Shown here: one piece after another, positions 9,215 through 17,684 of the stretch
How the letters are laid out: each line of letters starts with the position of its first letter
Position numbering within the stretch: position 1 is the first letter of the stretch
Assembly (NCBI RefSeq): GCF_022846655.1
Contig: NZ_AP025667.1
Coordinates: 1,649,001-1,713,000 of the forward strand
DNA: 64,000 bases
Origin: Streptomyces seoulensis
Lineage (GTDB): Bacteria; Actinomycetota; Actinomycetes; Streptomycetales; Streptomycetaceae
Direction of reading: 5' to 3'
The notes under the pieces: generated by a model
What the model was told of the DNA's origin: nothing
The model's database searches: none
The model's input: only the letters and a program-made list of their open reading frames with translations
Position numbers and translations under genes: made by a program

Positions 9215-10481
9215 GGGGGCCGGCCCGGTGGCCGACACCGCCGTCATACCGCCGACCGTCGCCGACTCCGTCCGGGCGGCCCACCGCGACCCCAACGTGC
9301 TGCGCTGGCTGGGGGCGTACACCGCCTCCATGCTCGGGGACAACGTCTACTACATCGCGCTGTCCTGGGCCGCGGTGCGGGCGGGCAGTCCCTCCGAGGC
9401 CGGAGCGGTGATGGCGGCCAGCGCGGTGCCGCGGGCCGTGCTGCTGCTGGGTGGCGGAGTGATCGCGGACCGGTTCGGGCCGCGCCGGGTGGTCATCGGG
9501 AGCGACGCCGTGCGGTGCGCGGCCGTCCTCGCCGTCGCGGCCCTGCTGTTCGTCACCACGCCCGGACTGTGGCCGCTCGCCGCGCTGGCGCTGGTCTTCG
9601 GCACCGTCGACGCCGTCTTCATGCCCGCCGTGGGCGCGCTCCCGGCCCGGATCACCGCACCCGGCCAGCTCGCCCGCGTCCAGGGTCTGCGCGGGCTCGC
9701 CATCAGGGTCGCCGGTGTCGTCGGCGCCCCGCTCGGCGGGCTCGGCGTGGCCATGGGCGGCGCGGCCGCCGCGTTCGGGCTGGCCGGGCTGCTCATCGCG
9801 CTCTCGCTGCCCCTGCTGATCACGGTACGGCTCAGGCCGCTGCCCGACGGCGAGGCCGCCCGGGAGGCGGGCACCGCCTGGGCCGACCTCGCGGACGGAC
9901 TGCGCCATGTGCGCCGCCACCAGGTCCTCGGCCCGCTGATGCTCGCCATCGCCCTCGGCGACTTCGGCTTCGTCGGCCCGCTCAACGTCGGCCTCACCCT
10001 GCTCGCCGACCGGCGCGGCTGGGGCTCCGCCGGCATGGGCTGGGTGCTCGCGGGGTTCGGTGTCGGCGCGGGCGCGGTCTCGCTGCTGCTCGCCGTACGC
10101 GGCCGGGTCCCGCGCGCCGGGCTGACCGCCGCCTGCTCGATCCTCGCCGCGTCGGTCGCCATCGGCTCCCTCGCCTACGTGCCCCAGCTCGCCGGAGCCG
10201 TCGGCGTGGCCCTGCTGATCGGGCTGCTCGCCGGCCTCAGCGGCGCGATGTGCGGAGCCCTGCTCCAGACCCAGGCCGACCCCGCCTACCTCGGCCGGAT
10301 CACCGCCGTCGCCAGTCTGGTCAGCCTCGGGCTCGCCCCGCTGAGCATGCCGTTCGCCGCCGCCGCGATCGGCGCCTTCGGGCTCGGGCCGGTGTTCGTG
10401 GCCAGCGCCGTGGTGTGCGGGCTCGGCGGGGTCGTCGTGCTGTGCTTCCCGCACCTCAGGCGCGCCGAACTGCCCGCCTGA
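9207..10481 (+). CDS. MFS transporter, probable efflux pump
   Basis: The 424-aa protein has about ten to twelve hydrophobic segments in two halves, with a central charged loop containing RLRPLPDGEAAREAG near residues 207-222. The MFS loop motif appears in degenerate form as GGVIADRFGPRRVVIGSD near 80. The second half carries glycine-rich helices typical of the EntS or enterobactin-exporter-like MFS group. The GTG start overlaps the upstream regulator gene by 8 nt, a common regulator/exporter arrangement. Substrate is unknown. Confidence 0.88.
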   Translation: MAEGAGPVADTAVIPPTVADSVRAAHRDPNVLRWLGAYTASMLGDNVYYIALSWAAVRAGSPSEAGAVMAASAVPRAVLLLGGGVIADRFGPRRVVIGSDAVRCAAVLAVAALLFVTTPGLWPLAALALVFGTVDAVFMPAVGALPARITAPGQLARVQGLRGLAIRVAGVVGAPLGGLGVAMGGAAAAFGLAGLLIALSLPLLITVRLRPLPDGEAAREAGTAWADLADGLRHVRRHQVLGPLMLAIALGDFGFVGPLNVGLTLLADRRGWGSAGMGWVLAGFGVGAGAVSLLLAVRGRVPRAGLTAACSILAASVAIGSLAYVPQLAGAVGVALLIGLLAGLSGAMCGALLQTQADPAYLGRITAVASLVSLGLAPLSMPFAAAAIGAFGLGPVFVASAVVCGLGGVVVLCFPHLRRAELPA

Positions 10482-10485
10482 ACGG

Positions 10486-10884
10486 TCAGTGCAGCCGCTG
10501 GGTCAGTTGCACCAGGTTGCCGACCGTGTCGTCGAACACGGCCGCCAGCACCGGCCCCTGCGCCTGCGGGGGATGGGTGAACCGGACACCGGCGGCGCGC
10601 AGCCGCTCGTACTCCACCCGCATGTCGTCCACCTCGAACACGATGGTCGGCAGGCCCGCCTCGTACAGCGCCGTGCGGTACGGCTCCGCGATGGGGCCCT
10701 CGCCGGGCTCCAGCAGCAACTGGAGGTCCGGCTGGGCGCCCCCGACCGCCCCGACCGTCACGAACAGCACGCCGTCACCGAGATCCACGTGCAGCCGGGT
10801 CTCGAAGCCCAGCACCTCCGTGTAGAAGGCGTGCGCCCGCGCCACGTCGTCCACGTACACCCCGGTCATGGCGACCTTGATCAT
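10486..10884 (-). CDS. VOC (glyoxalase) family protein
   Basis: This 132-aa single-domain protein has the glyoxalase/bleomycin-resistance pattern: a first beta-alpha-beta unit beginning IKVAMTGVYVDDVARAHAFY and a second containing TIVFEVDDMRVEYERL, ending with FDDTVGNLVQL. The final Glu metal ligand usual in this position is Asn or Gln here, so metal binding is uncertain. The ATG at 10884 has a GGGAG site 5 nt upstream; a longer frame exists but is not supported. It lies 16 nt after the next minus-strand gene and is probably cotranscribed with it. Confidence 0.87.
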   Translation of the reverse strand: MIKVAMTGVYVDDVARAHAFYTEVLGFETRLHVDLGDGVLFVTVGAVGGAQPDLQLLLEPGEGPIAEPYRTALYEAGLPTIVFEVDDMRVEYERLRAAGVRFTHPPQAQGPVLAAVFDDTVGNLVQLTQRLH

Positions 10885-10900
10885 GGTGGCTCCCGGTGGG

Positions 10901-11536
10901 TCAGAGGCCCAGCTCACGGCAGTCGTGCAGGGTGGCGATCGCGTCCGCGTCGCCCTCCAGCGCCACCTTGGCCGCGTCCTGCCGCCCGTAGGCGAACATC
11001 AGCAGCTCGGCGGGCTCGCCGGTCGCCGTGACCACCGGGGCGCCCCGGTGCGCGACCACCGTGCGGCCGTCCGGGCGGCGCAGCACCAGCCCGGTCGGCG
11101 CGTGCCGCCCGGTCAGCCGGGCCGTGCGCTCCAGCCGCGACCACAGCACGTCCTGGAACACCGGGTCCAGCTCACGCGGGCTCCACTCCGGCTGTGCGCG
11201 GCGCACGTCCTCGGTGTGGATGAAGAACTCGACGGTGTTGGCCGCCTCGTCCACCTGCTTGAGCCGGAACGGGGAGAACTTCGGCGGACCGGTGCGGATC
11301 AGCCGGATCAGTTCGTCGTAGGGCCTGGCCGCGAACTCGTCCATCACGCGTTCCAGGCGGGAGGCCAGTGGCCTCGCGAGCATCCCGGCCGCCGCGTCCG
11401 GGCGCCGTTCGCGCACCACCACGTGTGCGGCCAGATCACGGGTCGTCCAGCCCTCGCACAGGGTCGGTGCGTCCGGGCCGGCGGTTTCCAAGAGGTCGGC
11501 GAGCAGGAGCCGTTCACGCTTGGCGAAGGTCGACAT
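10901..11536 (-). CDS. TIGR03085-type protein with mycothiol-dependent DinB-like domain
   Basis: This 211-aa protein resembles the TIGR03085 family, which shares the DinB-like four-helix fold of mycothiol-dependent enzymes. The metal-site pattern is visible as LCEGWTTRDLAAHVVVRERR near residues 27-46 and FFIHTEDVRRAQP near 104-116, each contributing histidine. The C-terminal part, from about 150, resembles a sterol-carrier-like domain with VVAHRGAPVVTATGEPAEL. Actinomycetes use mycothiol as their thiol buffer, so a role in thiol-dependent isomerisation or detoxification is plausible but not shown. Confidence 0.82.
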   Translation of the reverse strand: MSTFAKRERLLLADLLETAGPDAPTLCEGWTTRDLAAHVVVRERRPDAAAGMLARPLASRLERVMDEFAARPYDELIRLIRTGPPKFSPFRLKQVDEAANTVEFFIHTEDVRRAQPEWSPRELDPVFQDVLWSRLERTARLTGRHAPTGLVLRRPDGRTVVAHRGAPVVTATGEPAELLMFAYGRQDAAKVALEGDADAIATLHDCRELGL

Positions 11537-11605
11537 GACCTCAGCCTACGGCCACACCCGAGTACCACGCAGCGGACACGGACCGTGACCTGGAGCGCCG
11601 CACGG

Positions 11606-11618
11606 CACAATGGCACCC
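11606..11618 (+). promoter_or_regulatory. hisI -10 box, leaderless start
   Basis: CACAAT at 11606-11611 precedes the ATG at 11619 by 7 nt. A GTGACC at 11585-11590 could be the -35 box, 15 nt upstream. No ribosome site precedes the ATG. A second ATG at 11610 overlaps the -10 box itself, so it cannot be the start if this promoter is used. Confidence 0.5.
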
Positions 11619-11999
11619 ATGACCCGTACGACCGGCAGCCCCCGTCCCAGCGGCCTCGACCCCGAGATCGCCGCCCGCCTCAAGCGCGACCCGGACGGAC
11701 TCGTCCCCGCCGTGGCCCAGCAGTACGACACCGGCGAGGTGCTGATGCTCGGCTGGATGGACGACGAGGCGCTGCACCGCACGCTGACCACCGGCCGCTG
11801 CACGTACTGGTCCCGCAGCCGCCAGGAGTACTGGGTCAAGGGCGACACCTCGGGCCACGTCCAACTGGTGAAGTCCGTCGCGCTGGACTGCGACGCCGAC
11901 ACCCTGCTCGTCAAGGTCGACCAGACCGGCGCGGCCTGCCACACCGGTGACCGCACCTGCTTCGACGCCGACGTGCTGCTGAAGGCCGAGGAGCGGTGA
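11619..11999 (+). CDS. hisI: Phosphoribosyl-AMP cyclohydrolase HisI
   Basis: HisI opens the adenine ring of phosphoribosyl-AMP, the third step of histidine synthesis. The 126-aa protein is the monofunctional form without a HisE domain. The active-site segments are [16 protein letters not shown] near residue 43, [14 protein letters not shown] near 70, [14 protein letters not shown] near 90, and the zinc ligands in [12 protein letters not shown] near 107-118. It is separated from the rest of the his genes and coupled instead to trpE, whose GTG overlaps its stop. The start at 11619 is chosen because of the -10 box 7 nt upstream. Confidence 0.95.
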   Translation: MTRTTGSPRPSGLDPEIAARLKRDPDGLVPAVAQQYDTGEVLMLGWMDDEALHRTLTTGRCTYWSRSRQEYWVKGDTSGHVQLVKSVALDCDADTLLVKVDQTGAACHTGDRTCFDADVLLKAEER

Positions 12000-13489
12000 G
12001 CGCCATGGACCTGGACACCTTCCGCAAGCTCGCCGCCGACCGGCGCGTCATCCCGGTCACCCGCAAGCTCCTGGCCGACGGCGACACTCCCGTGGCCCTC
12101 TACCGCAAGCTCGCCGCCGAGCGCCCCGGCACCTTCCTGCTGGAATCCGCCGAGAACGGCCGCTCCTGGTCCCGGTACTCCTTCGTCGGCGTCCGCTCGG
12201 CCGGCACCCTCACCACCCGCGACGGCGAGGCCCACTGGCTCGGCACCCCGCCGGTCGGCGTCCCCACCGACGGCGACCCGCTCGCCGCGCTGCGCGCCAC
12301 CCTCCAGGCCCTGCACACCCCGCACCTTCAGGGTCTGCCGCCCTTCACCGGCGGCATGGTCGGCTACCTCGGCTACGACATCGTCCGCCGCCTGGAGAAG
12401 ATCGGCCCCGGCGAGCGCGACGACCTGAAGCTGCCCGAGCTGACCATGCTGCTCACCAGCGACCTCGCCGTGATGGACCACTGGGAGGGCTCGGTCCTGC
12501 TGATCGCCAACGCGATCAACCACAACGACCTCGACACCGGCGTGGACGAGGCGTACGCCGACGCGGTCGCCCGGCTCGACGCCATGGAGGCCGACCTGGC
12601 CCGCCCGGTCGCCCAGCCCCCGGCTGTGCTGCCCCCCTCCGAGCTGCCCGAGTACACCGCGCTGTGGGGCGGCCCCGACTTCCAGGAGGCCGTCGAGGAC
12701 GTCAAGGAGCGCATCCGCGCGGGCGAGGCGTTCCAGGTCGTGCCCTCCCAGCGCTTCGAGACCCCGTGCACCGCGAGCGCCCTCGACGTCTACCGGGTGC
12801 TGCGCGCCACCAACCCGTCCCCGTACATGTACCTGTTCCGCTTCGACGGGTTCGACGTGGTCGGCTCCTCGCCCGAGGCACTGGTCAAGGTCGAGGACGG
12901 GCGCGCCATGGTGCACCCCATCGCCGGCACCCGGCACCGGGGCGCCACCCCGCAGGAGGACCAGGCCCTCGCCGACGAGCTGATGGCCGACCCCAAGGAG
13001 CGCGCCGAGCACCTGATGCTGGTCGACCTCGGCCGCAACGACCTCGGCCGGGTCTGCGAGCCCGGCTCGGTGGAGGTCGTCGACTTCATGTCGATCGAGC
13101 GCTACTCGCACGTCATGCACATCGTGTCCACCGTCACCGGCGAGGTCGCGGGCGGGCGCACCGCCTTCGACGTGCTCACCGCCTGCTTCCCGGCCGGCAC
13201 CCTCTCCGGCGCCCCCAAGCCCCGCGCGATGCAGATCATCGACGAACTCGAGCCCTCCCGGCGCGGCCTGTACGGCGGCTGCGTCGGCTACCTCGACTTC
13301 GCGGGCGACTCCGACACCGCCATCGCCATCCGCACCGCCCTGCTGCGCGACGGCACGGCATACGTGCAGGCGGGAGCGGGGATCGTAGCCGACTCCGACC
13401 CGGTCGCGGAGGACCAGGAGTGCCGCAACAAGGCGGCGGCCGTGCTGCGCGCGGTGCACACCGCCAACCGGCTGGGCACCGCCGGCTGA
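11996..13489 (+). CDS. trpE: Anthranilate synthase component I TrpE
   Basis: TrpE makes anthranilate from chorismate with ammonia supplied by TrpG, which is not in this window. The 497-aa protein has the N-terminal tryptophan-feedback motif LLES near residue 47 and the chorismate-binding C-terminal half with [36 protein letters not shown] and [12 protein letters not shown]. The GTG start overlaps the hisI stop by 4 nt and is preceded by GAGGAG. Feedback inhibition by tryptophan is expected from the LLES motif; no Trp-rich leader peptide is present, so attenuation is unlikely. Confidence 0.96.
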   Translation: MSAMDLDTFRKLAADRRVIPVTRKLLADGDTPVALYRKLAAERPGTFLLESAENGRSWSRYSFVGVRSAGTLTTRDGEAHWLGTPPVGVPTDGDPLAALRATLQALHTPHLQGLPPFTGGMVGYLGYDIVRRLEKIGPGERDDLKLPELTMLLTSDLAVMDHWEGSVLLIANAINHNDLDTGVDEAYADAVARLDAMEADLARPVAQPPAVLPPSELPEYTALWGGPDFQEAVEDVKERIRAGEAFQVVPSQRFETPCTASALDVYRVLRATNPSPYMYLFRFDGFDVVGSSPEALVKVEDGRAMVHPIAGTRHRGATPQEDQALADELMADPKERAEHLMLVDLGRNDLGRVCEPGSVEVVDFMSIERYSHVMHIVSTVTGEVAGGRTAFDVLTACFPAGTLSGAPKPRAMQIIDELEPSRRGLYGGCVGYLDFAGDSDTAIAIRTALLRDGTAYVQAGAGIVADSDPVAEDQECRNKAAAVLRAVHTANRLGTAG

Positions 13490-13499
13490 GCCGATTGCC

Positions 13500-13529
13500 G
13501 AACCCCGGATGACGCTTCGTCCGGGGTTC
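13500..13529 (+). terminator. Hairpin after trpE
   Basis: Perfect 10-bp arms GAACCCCGGA and TCCGGGGTTC flank a 10-nt loop, starting 10 nt after the trpE stop. No T-run follows. The right arm ends 5 nt before the -10 box of the next gene, so the hairpin DNA must also contain its upstream promoter region. Confidence 0.6.
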
Positions 13530-13533
13530 AGGC

Positions 13534-13546
13534 GATAGTGGAGTAC
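13534..13546 (+). promoter_or_regulatory. -10 box for trp-associated membrane protein
   Basis: GATAGT at 13534-13539 is followed by 7 nt and a GTG start with no ribosome site, the leaderless pattern that recurs in this window. Confidence 0.45.
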
Positions 13547-14176
13547 GTGACTGCCGTACCTCACCCCCGTTCCGAAGCCGCCGCGCCCGCCCGGTCCGGC
13601 CGGCGCAGCCTCGCCGCCGCCCTGCTGTTCGGCGCGCTCGGCGCGGCCGTGGCCCTGCTGGCGACCCGGCAGCGCTGGTCCGAGGGGACCGCGACGGTCG
13701 CCGGAGGCGCCTTCCCGCTGACCGCCAAGGGCAGTGACGTCACCGGCGTCCCGGCCGCCCTCGCCGTCGTGGGCCTCGCCGCGCTCGTCGCCGTCTTCGC
13801 CGTGCGCCGGGCCGGCCGGTTCGCTGTCGCCGCACTGCTCACGCTCTCCGGCGCGGGCATCGTCGCCGCCGCCCTCGCCGGGGTCGCCGACGGCTCCGCG
13901 CTGGACGAGAAGGCGGCCGAGGCCACCGGCGACACCTCGGCCACCGTCGAGGCGCTCACCCACACCGGCTGGCCCTACGCCGCCGCGGCGGGCGGGGTGC
14001 TGATCCTGCTCGCCGGACTCCTCGCGCTGCGCTACGGCCCCCGCTGGCCCGCCATGTCCGGCCGCTACGAGCGCGGCACGGACCGCCCGCGGCGCAGCGC
14101 CCGCCCGGTCGACCCGGAGCGCCCCGAGGAGATCTGGAAGGCCCTGGACCGGGGCGAGGACCCCACCGGCGCCTGA
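13547..14176 (+). CDS. Trp biosynthesis-associated membrane protein (TIGR02234)
   Basis: This 209-aa protein belongs to a family found beside tryptophan genes in actinomycetes. It has four hydrophobic segments, at about residues 22-40, 65-85, 90-110 and 145-165, and an extracytoplasmic loop with RQRWSEGTATVAGG near 43. The C-terminus is charged and ends with PEEIWKALDRGEDPTGA. Its role is unknown; location between trpE and trpC supports a link to tryptophan metabolism, perhaps transport. The GTG at 13547 is chosen over one three codons earlier because it fits the leaderless spacing. Confidence 0.85.
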   Translation: MTAVPHPRSEAAAPARSGRRSLAAALLFGALGAAVALLATRQRWSEGTATVAGGAFPLTAKGSDVTGVPAALAVVGLAALVAVFAVRRAGRFAVAALLTLSGAGIVAAALAGVADGSALDEKAAEATGDTSATVEALTHTGWPYAAAAGGVLILLAGLLALRYGPRWPAMSGRYERGTDRPRRSARPVDPERPEEIWKALDRGEDPTGA

Positions 14177-14292
14177 ACCCGCGCGCGGGTGTGGGCAATC
14201 AGACTTCCACCCCCGCGTCGATCACGCGCTGGCGTACGGGACAATGGACGGCGAGCGACCGGCTCGGACAGTGACGGGCGGGCTCGGAACCG

Positions 14293-14325
14293 TACGACAC
14301 GTACGACATGTACTACGACACGTAC
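14293..14325. repeat. Two 12-bp direct repeats 21 bp apart
   Basis: TACGACACGTAC occurs at 14293-14304 and again at 14314-14325, exactly 21 bp (two DNA turns) apart and 21 bp before the HGxxPAAW gene's ATG. Same-face spacing suggests a protein site or a structured leader. Confidence 0.5.
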
Positions 14326-14345
14326 ACAGCAACGAGGAGCAAGTC

Positions 14346-14603
14346 ATGGCGGGCAGCAGCCACGGTCACACCCCGGCCGCCTGGACCGGTGTCATCATCG
14401 CCTTCATCGGTTTCTGCGTCTCGGGCGCCTTCATCGTGATGGCCCAGCCCGTCGGCTTCTGGGCCGGTCTGGTGATCGTGGTCCTCGGTGGCGTCGTGGG
14501 CTGGATCATGCGCTCCATGGGCCTCGGCATGCCGAAGGAGAGCGCCACCCCGGTCCGCCCTGCCGCGGCAGCCACCCGTGAGCCGGTCGGCGCGGAGAGC
14601 TGA
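14346..14603 (+). CDS. HGxxPAAW family membrane protein
   Basis: This 85-aa protein has the family's namesake motif HGHTPAAW at residues 6-13, followed by two hydrophobic helices at about 14-36 and 41-58 and a short Pro/Ala-rich cytoplasmic tail. The ATG has a GAGGAG ribosome site 7 nt upstream. The family is common in Streptomyces and has no established function. It sits in a run of three small membrane protein genes between trpE and trpC. Confidence 0.87.
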   Translation: MAGSSHGHTPAAWTGVIIAFIGFCVSGAFIVMAQPVGFWAGLVIVVLGGVVGWIMRSMGLGMPKESATPVRPAAAATREPVGAES

Positions 14604-14618
14604 GCCGAATCGCCTGAA

Positions 14619-14659
14619 GGGGCGCCCCGGAGCCGTACGGACGGCACCAGGGGCGCCCC
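14619..14659 (+). terminator. Hairpin after the HGxxPAAW gene
   Basis: Two copies of GGGGCGCCCC (14619-14628 and 14650-14659) can pair, with an inner CCGT/ACGG stem. This GC-rich stem lies 15 nt after the stop codon and before the next promoter. No T-run follows. Confidence 0.6.
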
Positions 14660-14696
14660 TCGCGCGTCCGCCGGGGGCCCACGGCACAATGCCAGG

Positions 14697-15152
14697 GTGA
14701 ATGCCGACAGCGGTGCCGCCTCGCCCCTCTCCCCGCCCGCCAGGCCCGAGGACGCCCCGCTGTGGCGGCGCCTCGCCACCCCGGCCGGGGTCCTCGCGGC
14801 GGTGGCCGGAGCCTTCGCCTACGTCGGCGCCGTCGACCCCAACCAGCCCGGCCACTACCCGGTCTGCCCGCTCTACGCGCTCACCGGGCTGTACTGCCCC
14901 GGCTGCGGCGGACTGCGCAGCGCGCACGCCTTCGTCCACGGCGACCTCCTCGGCGCCCTGCACGACAACGCGGCCGGTGTCGCCGCCTACCTCGCCTTCG
15001 CCGTGCTCTGGACGGTCTGGGTGGTCCGCGTGGCCCGGGGCCGGCCGGTGCGGCTCGTCCTCGGAGGTACGCCGCTGTGGGTCCTCGGCTCCGCGCTGCT
15101 GCTCTTCACCGTCGTCCGGAACCTGCCGTTCGGTGGCTTGATCCGTCCTTGA
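14697..15152 (+). CDS. DUF2752 membrane protein
   Basis: The 151-aa protein has the DUF2752 signature YALTGLYCPGCGGLRSAHA near residue 60, in which the CPGCG motif lies in a membrane-proximal loop. Hydrophobic segments lie at about 28-45, 95-112 and 125-142. A -10 box CACAAT at 14685-14690 ends 6 nt before the GTG start, so the message is probably leaderless. The family is widespread in bacteria and uncharacterised; the cysteine pair might bind a metal or be redox active. Confidence 0.88.
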   Translation: MNADSGAASPLSPPARPEDAPLWRRLATPAGVLAAVAGAFAYVGAVDPNQPGHYPVCPLYALTGLYCPGCGGLRSAHAFVHGDLLGALHDNAAGVAAYLAFAVLWTVWVVRVARGRPVRLVLGGTPLWVLGSALLLFTVVRNLPFGGLIRP

Positions 15153-15219
15153 TCAACAGTGAATGTCCAGGTAATGGGACCGCCGACCGCCGGATGCGAG
15201 CCCTGGCACCTCCTCCGGA

Positions 15220-15225
15220 TACCAT
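15220..15225 (+). promoter_or_regulatory. Possible trpC promoter -10 box
   Basis: TACCAT fits the TAnnnT pattern and would start a transcript near 15232 with a leader of about 55 nt before trpC. A tiny frame in that leader (ATG at 15236, 11 codons) has no Trp codon. No -35 box is obvious. Confidence 0.35.
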
Positions 15226-15286
15226 CGACGTGACCATGGGTTTTCGAACCCGCCCCAGGACCAACGGCTGAAAGGGGGCCGCTCGC

Positions 15287-16096
15287 GTGAGTGTGCTCGA
15301 CGAGATCATCGACGGAGTCCGGGCCGACCTCGCGGAGCGGCAGGCCCGCGTCAGCCTCGACGAGCTCAAGGAGCGCGCGGCCGCGGCGCCGGCCCCCAAG
15401 GACGGCGTGGCCGCCCTCAAGGGCGACGGCGTCAAGGTGATCTGCGAGGTCAAGCGCTCCAGCCCGTCCAAGGGCGCGCTGGCCGCCATCGCCGACCCGG
15501 CCGCCCTGGCCGCCGACTACGAGGCGGGCGGCGCCGCCGTCATCTCCGTCCTCACCGAGCAGCGCCGCTTCGGCGGCTCGCTGGCCGACCTCGAGGCCGT
15601 CCGCGCCCGCGTCGACATCCCGGTGCTGCGCAAGGACTTCATCGTCACCTCGTACCAGCTCTGGGAAGCCCGCGCGTACGGCGCCGACCTCGCGCTGCTC
15701 ATCGTCGCCGCGCTGGAGCAGCCCGCGCTGGAGTCGCTGATCGAGCGCGCCGTCTCCATCGGCCTGACCCCGCTGGTCGAGGTCCACGACGAGGACGAGA
15801 TCGAGCGTGCCGTGGACGCGGGCGCCAAGATCATCGGCGTCAACGCCCGCAACCTGAAGACCTTGGAGGTCGACCGGGGCACCTTCGAGCGGATCGCCCC
15901 GGAGATCCCCGACGAGCTGGTCAAGGTGGCGGAGTCCGGCGTGCGCGGCCCGCACGACCTGATCGCCTACGCCAACGCGGGCGCCGACGCCGTCCTGGTC
16001 GGGGAGTCCCTGGTCACCGGCCGCGACCCCAAGACCGCGGTGGCCGACCTGGTGGCCGCGGGCGAGCACCCCGCTCTGCGGCACGGCCGCGGCTGA
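15287..16096 (+). CDS. trpC: Indole-3-glycerol phosphate synthase TrpC
   Basis: TrpC closes the indole ring from CdRP. It is a 269-aa TIM barrel, the monofunctional form without fused TrpF. Catalytic and substrate residues fall in [10 protein letters not shown] near residue 53, VLRKDFIV near 113, GVNARNLKT near 184 and VAESGVRGP near 215. The GTG start has an AGGGGG ribosome site. It is first in the trpC-trpM-trpB-trpA cluster. With PriA supplying the preceding isomerase step, this cluster completes the tryptophan path from phosphoribosylanthranilate. Confidence 0.96.
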   Translation: MSVLDEIIDGVRADLAERQARVSLDELKERAAAAPAPKDGVAALKGDGVKVICEVKRSSPSKGALAAIADPAALAADYEAGGAAVISVLTEQRRFGGSLADLEAVRARVDIPVLRKDFIVTSYQLWEARAYGADLALLIVAALEQPALESLIERAVSIGLTPLVEVHDEDEIERAVDAGAKIIGVNARNLKTLEVDRGTFERIAPEIPDELVKVAESGVRGPHDLIAYANAGADAVLVGESLVTGRDPKTAVADLVAAGEHPALRHGRG

Positions 16097-16104
16097 TCCC
16101 CCGG

Positions 16105-16117
16105 TAGGCTTGACCCC
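16105..16117 (+). promoter_or_regulatory. trpM -10 box, leaderless start
   Basis: TAGGCT at 16105-16110, then 7 nt, then GTG. It lies 8 nt after the trpC stop, so trpM and the genes after it can be transcribed apart from trpC. Confidence 0.55.
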
Positions 16118-16336
16118 GTGACCCTCACCCTGACCACCGTGGACCGGCACGCCCGCCTCGCGCGCGGCTGCCGCCCGCGGGGCTGCCGCGCGCCGGCCCG
16201 CCGGGTCCACGGCCGCAGGGTGCGGTACCACATCGGGGCCGAGCCCGGGCAGGTGAACGGCATGCGATGGCGACAGCCGACCCGCAGGGGCGCGGGGAAC
16301 GGCGCGACCAGCCACGAACGGCTCGCGGCCAAGTAA
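16118..16336 (+). CDS. trpM: Tryptophan biosynthesis modulator TrpM
   Basis: This 72-aa, very arginine-rich protein lies between trpC and trpB, where S. coelicolor carries trpM, a small protein reported to modulate tryptophan synthesis and differentiation. It contains clusters such as RGCRPRGCRAPARR and ends in GNGATSHERLAAK. Apart from the short hydrophobic start there is no recognised domain. The basic character suggests nucleic acid or protein binding. Assignment rests on position and composition, since such small proteins diverge fast. It appears to have its own leaderless promoter. Confidence 0.75.
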   Translation: MTLTLTTVDRHARLARGCRPRGCRAPARRVHGRRVRYHIGAEPGQVNGMRWRQPTRRGAGNGATSHERLAAK

Positions 16337-16358
16337 CCATCCCCGCCCCCACGGCGAA

Positions 16359-16364
16359 TAGTGT
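16359..16364 (+). promoter_or_regulatory. Possible trpB promoter -10 box
   Basis: TAGTGT in the 61-nt gap between trpM and trpB would give a leader of about 27 nt, with a GTGAGG ribosome site before the trpB ATG. Confidence 0.35.
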
Positions 16365-16397
16365 CGATTTCACACGCACTCACCGTGAGGTACTGGC

Positions 16398-17684
16398 ATG
16401 CCCAGCAGCAACTACTTCTTCCCTGACCCGGAGGGCCAAGTGCCCACCACTCAGGGCTACTTCGGCGCCTTCGGCGGCAAGTTCATCCCGGAGGCCCTGG
16501 TCGCCGCCGTGGACGAGGTGGCCGTCGAGTACGACAAGGCCAAGGCGGACCCGGAGTTCGCCCGCGAGCTGAACGACCTCATGGTCGACTACACCGGCCG
16601 CCCCAGCTCGCTCACCGAGGTCCCGAGGTTCGCCGAACATGCCGGCGGAGCCCGCGTGTTCCTCAAGCGCGAGGACCTGAACCACACCGGCTCGCACAAG
16701 ATCAACAACGTGCTCGGCCAGGCCCTGCTGACCAAGCGCATGGGCAAGACCCGCGTGATCGCGGAGACCGGCGCAGGACAGCACGGCGTCGCCACCGCCA
16801 CCGCCTGCGCCCTGTTCGGCCTCGACTGCACCATCTACATGGGCGAGATCGACACCGAGCGCCAGGCGCTCAACGTCGCCCGGATGCGCATGCTCGGCGC
16901 CGAGGTCGTGGCCGTGAAGTCCGGCAGCCGCACCCTGAAGGACGCCATCAACGAGGCGTTCCGCGACTGGGTCGCCAACGTCGACCGCACCCACTACCTC
17001 TTCGGCACCGTCGCCGGACCCCACCCCTTCCCGGCGATGGTCCGCGACTTCCACCGCGTCATCGGCGTCGAGGCCCGCCGCCAGATCCTGGAGCGCGCCG
17101 GGCGCCTGCCGGACGCCGCCATCGCCTGCGTCGGCGGCGGCTCCAACGCCATCGGCCTCTTCCACGCCTTCATCCCCGACGAGGACGTGCGCCTGATCGG
17201 CTGCGAGCCCGCCGGGCACGGCATCGACACCGGCGAGCACGCGGCCACCCTGACCGCGGGCGAGCCCGGCATCCTGCACGGCTCCCGTTCCTACGTCCTC
17301 CAGGACGACGAGGGCCAGATCACCGAGCCGTACTCGATCTCGGCCGGCCTGGACTACCCCGGCATCGGCCCCGAGCACTCCTACCTCAAGGACTCCGGCC
17401 GGGGCGAGTACCGCGCCGTCACCGACGACGCCGCGATGCAGGCGCTGCGCCTGCTGTCGCGCACCGAGGGCATCATCCCGGCCATCGAGAGCGCCCACGC
17501 GCTGGCCGGCGCCCTGGAGGTCGGCAAGGAGCTGGGCCCGGGCGGGCTGATCCTCGTCAACCTCTCCGGCCGCGGCGACAAGGACATGGACACCGCCGCC
17601 CGGTACTTCGGGCTCTACGACACCGACGCCGAGGTCGCGGCCGACGAGGCCCACACCGCCGAGATCGAGGGGGACGCCAAGTGA
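16398..17684 (+). CDS. trpB: Tryptophan synthase beta subunit TrpB
   Basis: TrpB condenses indole with serine using PLP. The 428-aa protein shows the PLP-lysine motif HTGSHKINN near residue 101, the substrate motif [13 protein letters not shown] near 123, and the glycine-rich phosphate loop VGGGSNAIG near 250. It also has the COMM-like IYMGEID segment and ends in the usual [12 protein letters not shown] motif. The start ATG at 16398 has a GTGAGG ribosome site. The stop overlaps the trpA GTG, matching the obligate alpha2beta2 complex. Confidence 0.97.
   Translation: MPSSNYFFPDPEGQVPTTQGYFGAFGGKFIPEALVAAVDEVAVEYDKAKADPEFARELNDLMVDYTGRPSSLTEVPRFAEHAGGARVFLKREDLNHTGSHKINNVLGQALLTKRMGKTRVIAETGAGQHGVATATACALFGLDCTIYMGEIDTERQALNVARMRMLGAEVVAVKSGSRTLKDAINEAFRDWVANVDRTHYLFGTVAGPHPFPAMVRDFHRVIGVEARRQILERAGRLPDAAIACVGGGSNAIGLFHAFIPDEDVRLIGCEPAGHGIDTGEHAATLTAGEPGILHGSRSYVLQDDEGQITEPYSISAGLDYPGIGPEHSYLKDSGRGEYRAVTDDAAMQALRLLSRTEGIIPAIESAHALAGALEVGKELGPGGLILVNLSGRGDKDMDTAARYFGLYDTDAEVAADEAHTAEIEGDAK

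Noticed and set aside
10489..11031. Plus-strand frames opposite the VOC and TIGR03085 genes
   Set aside because: Mirror frames of two well-supported minus-strand genes with correct codon bias.
15230..15271. A 13-codon frame (GTG at 15230, ATG at 15236) before trpC as an attenuator leader peptide
   Set aside because: It contains no tryptophan codon and no alternative hairpin pair before trpC, so classical trp attenuation is not supported.
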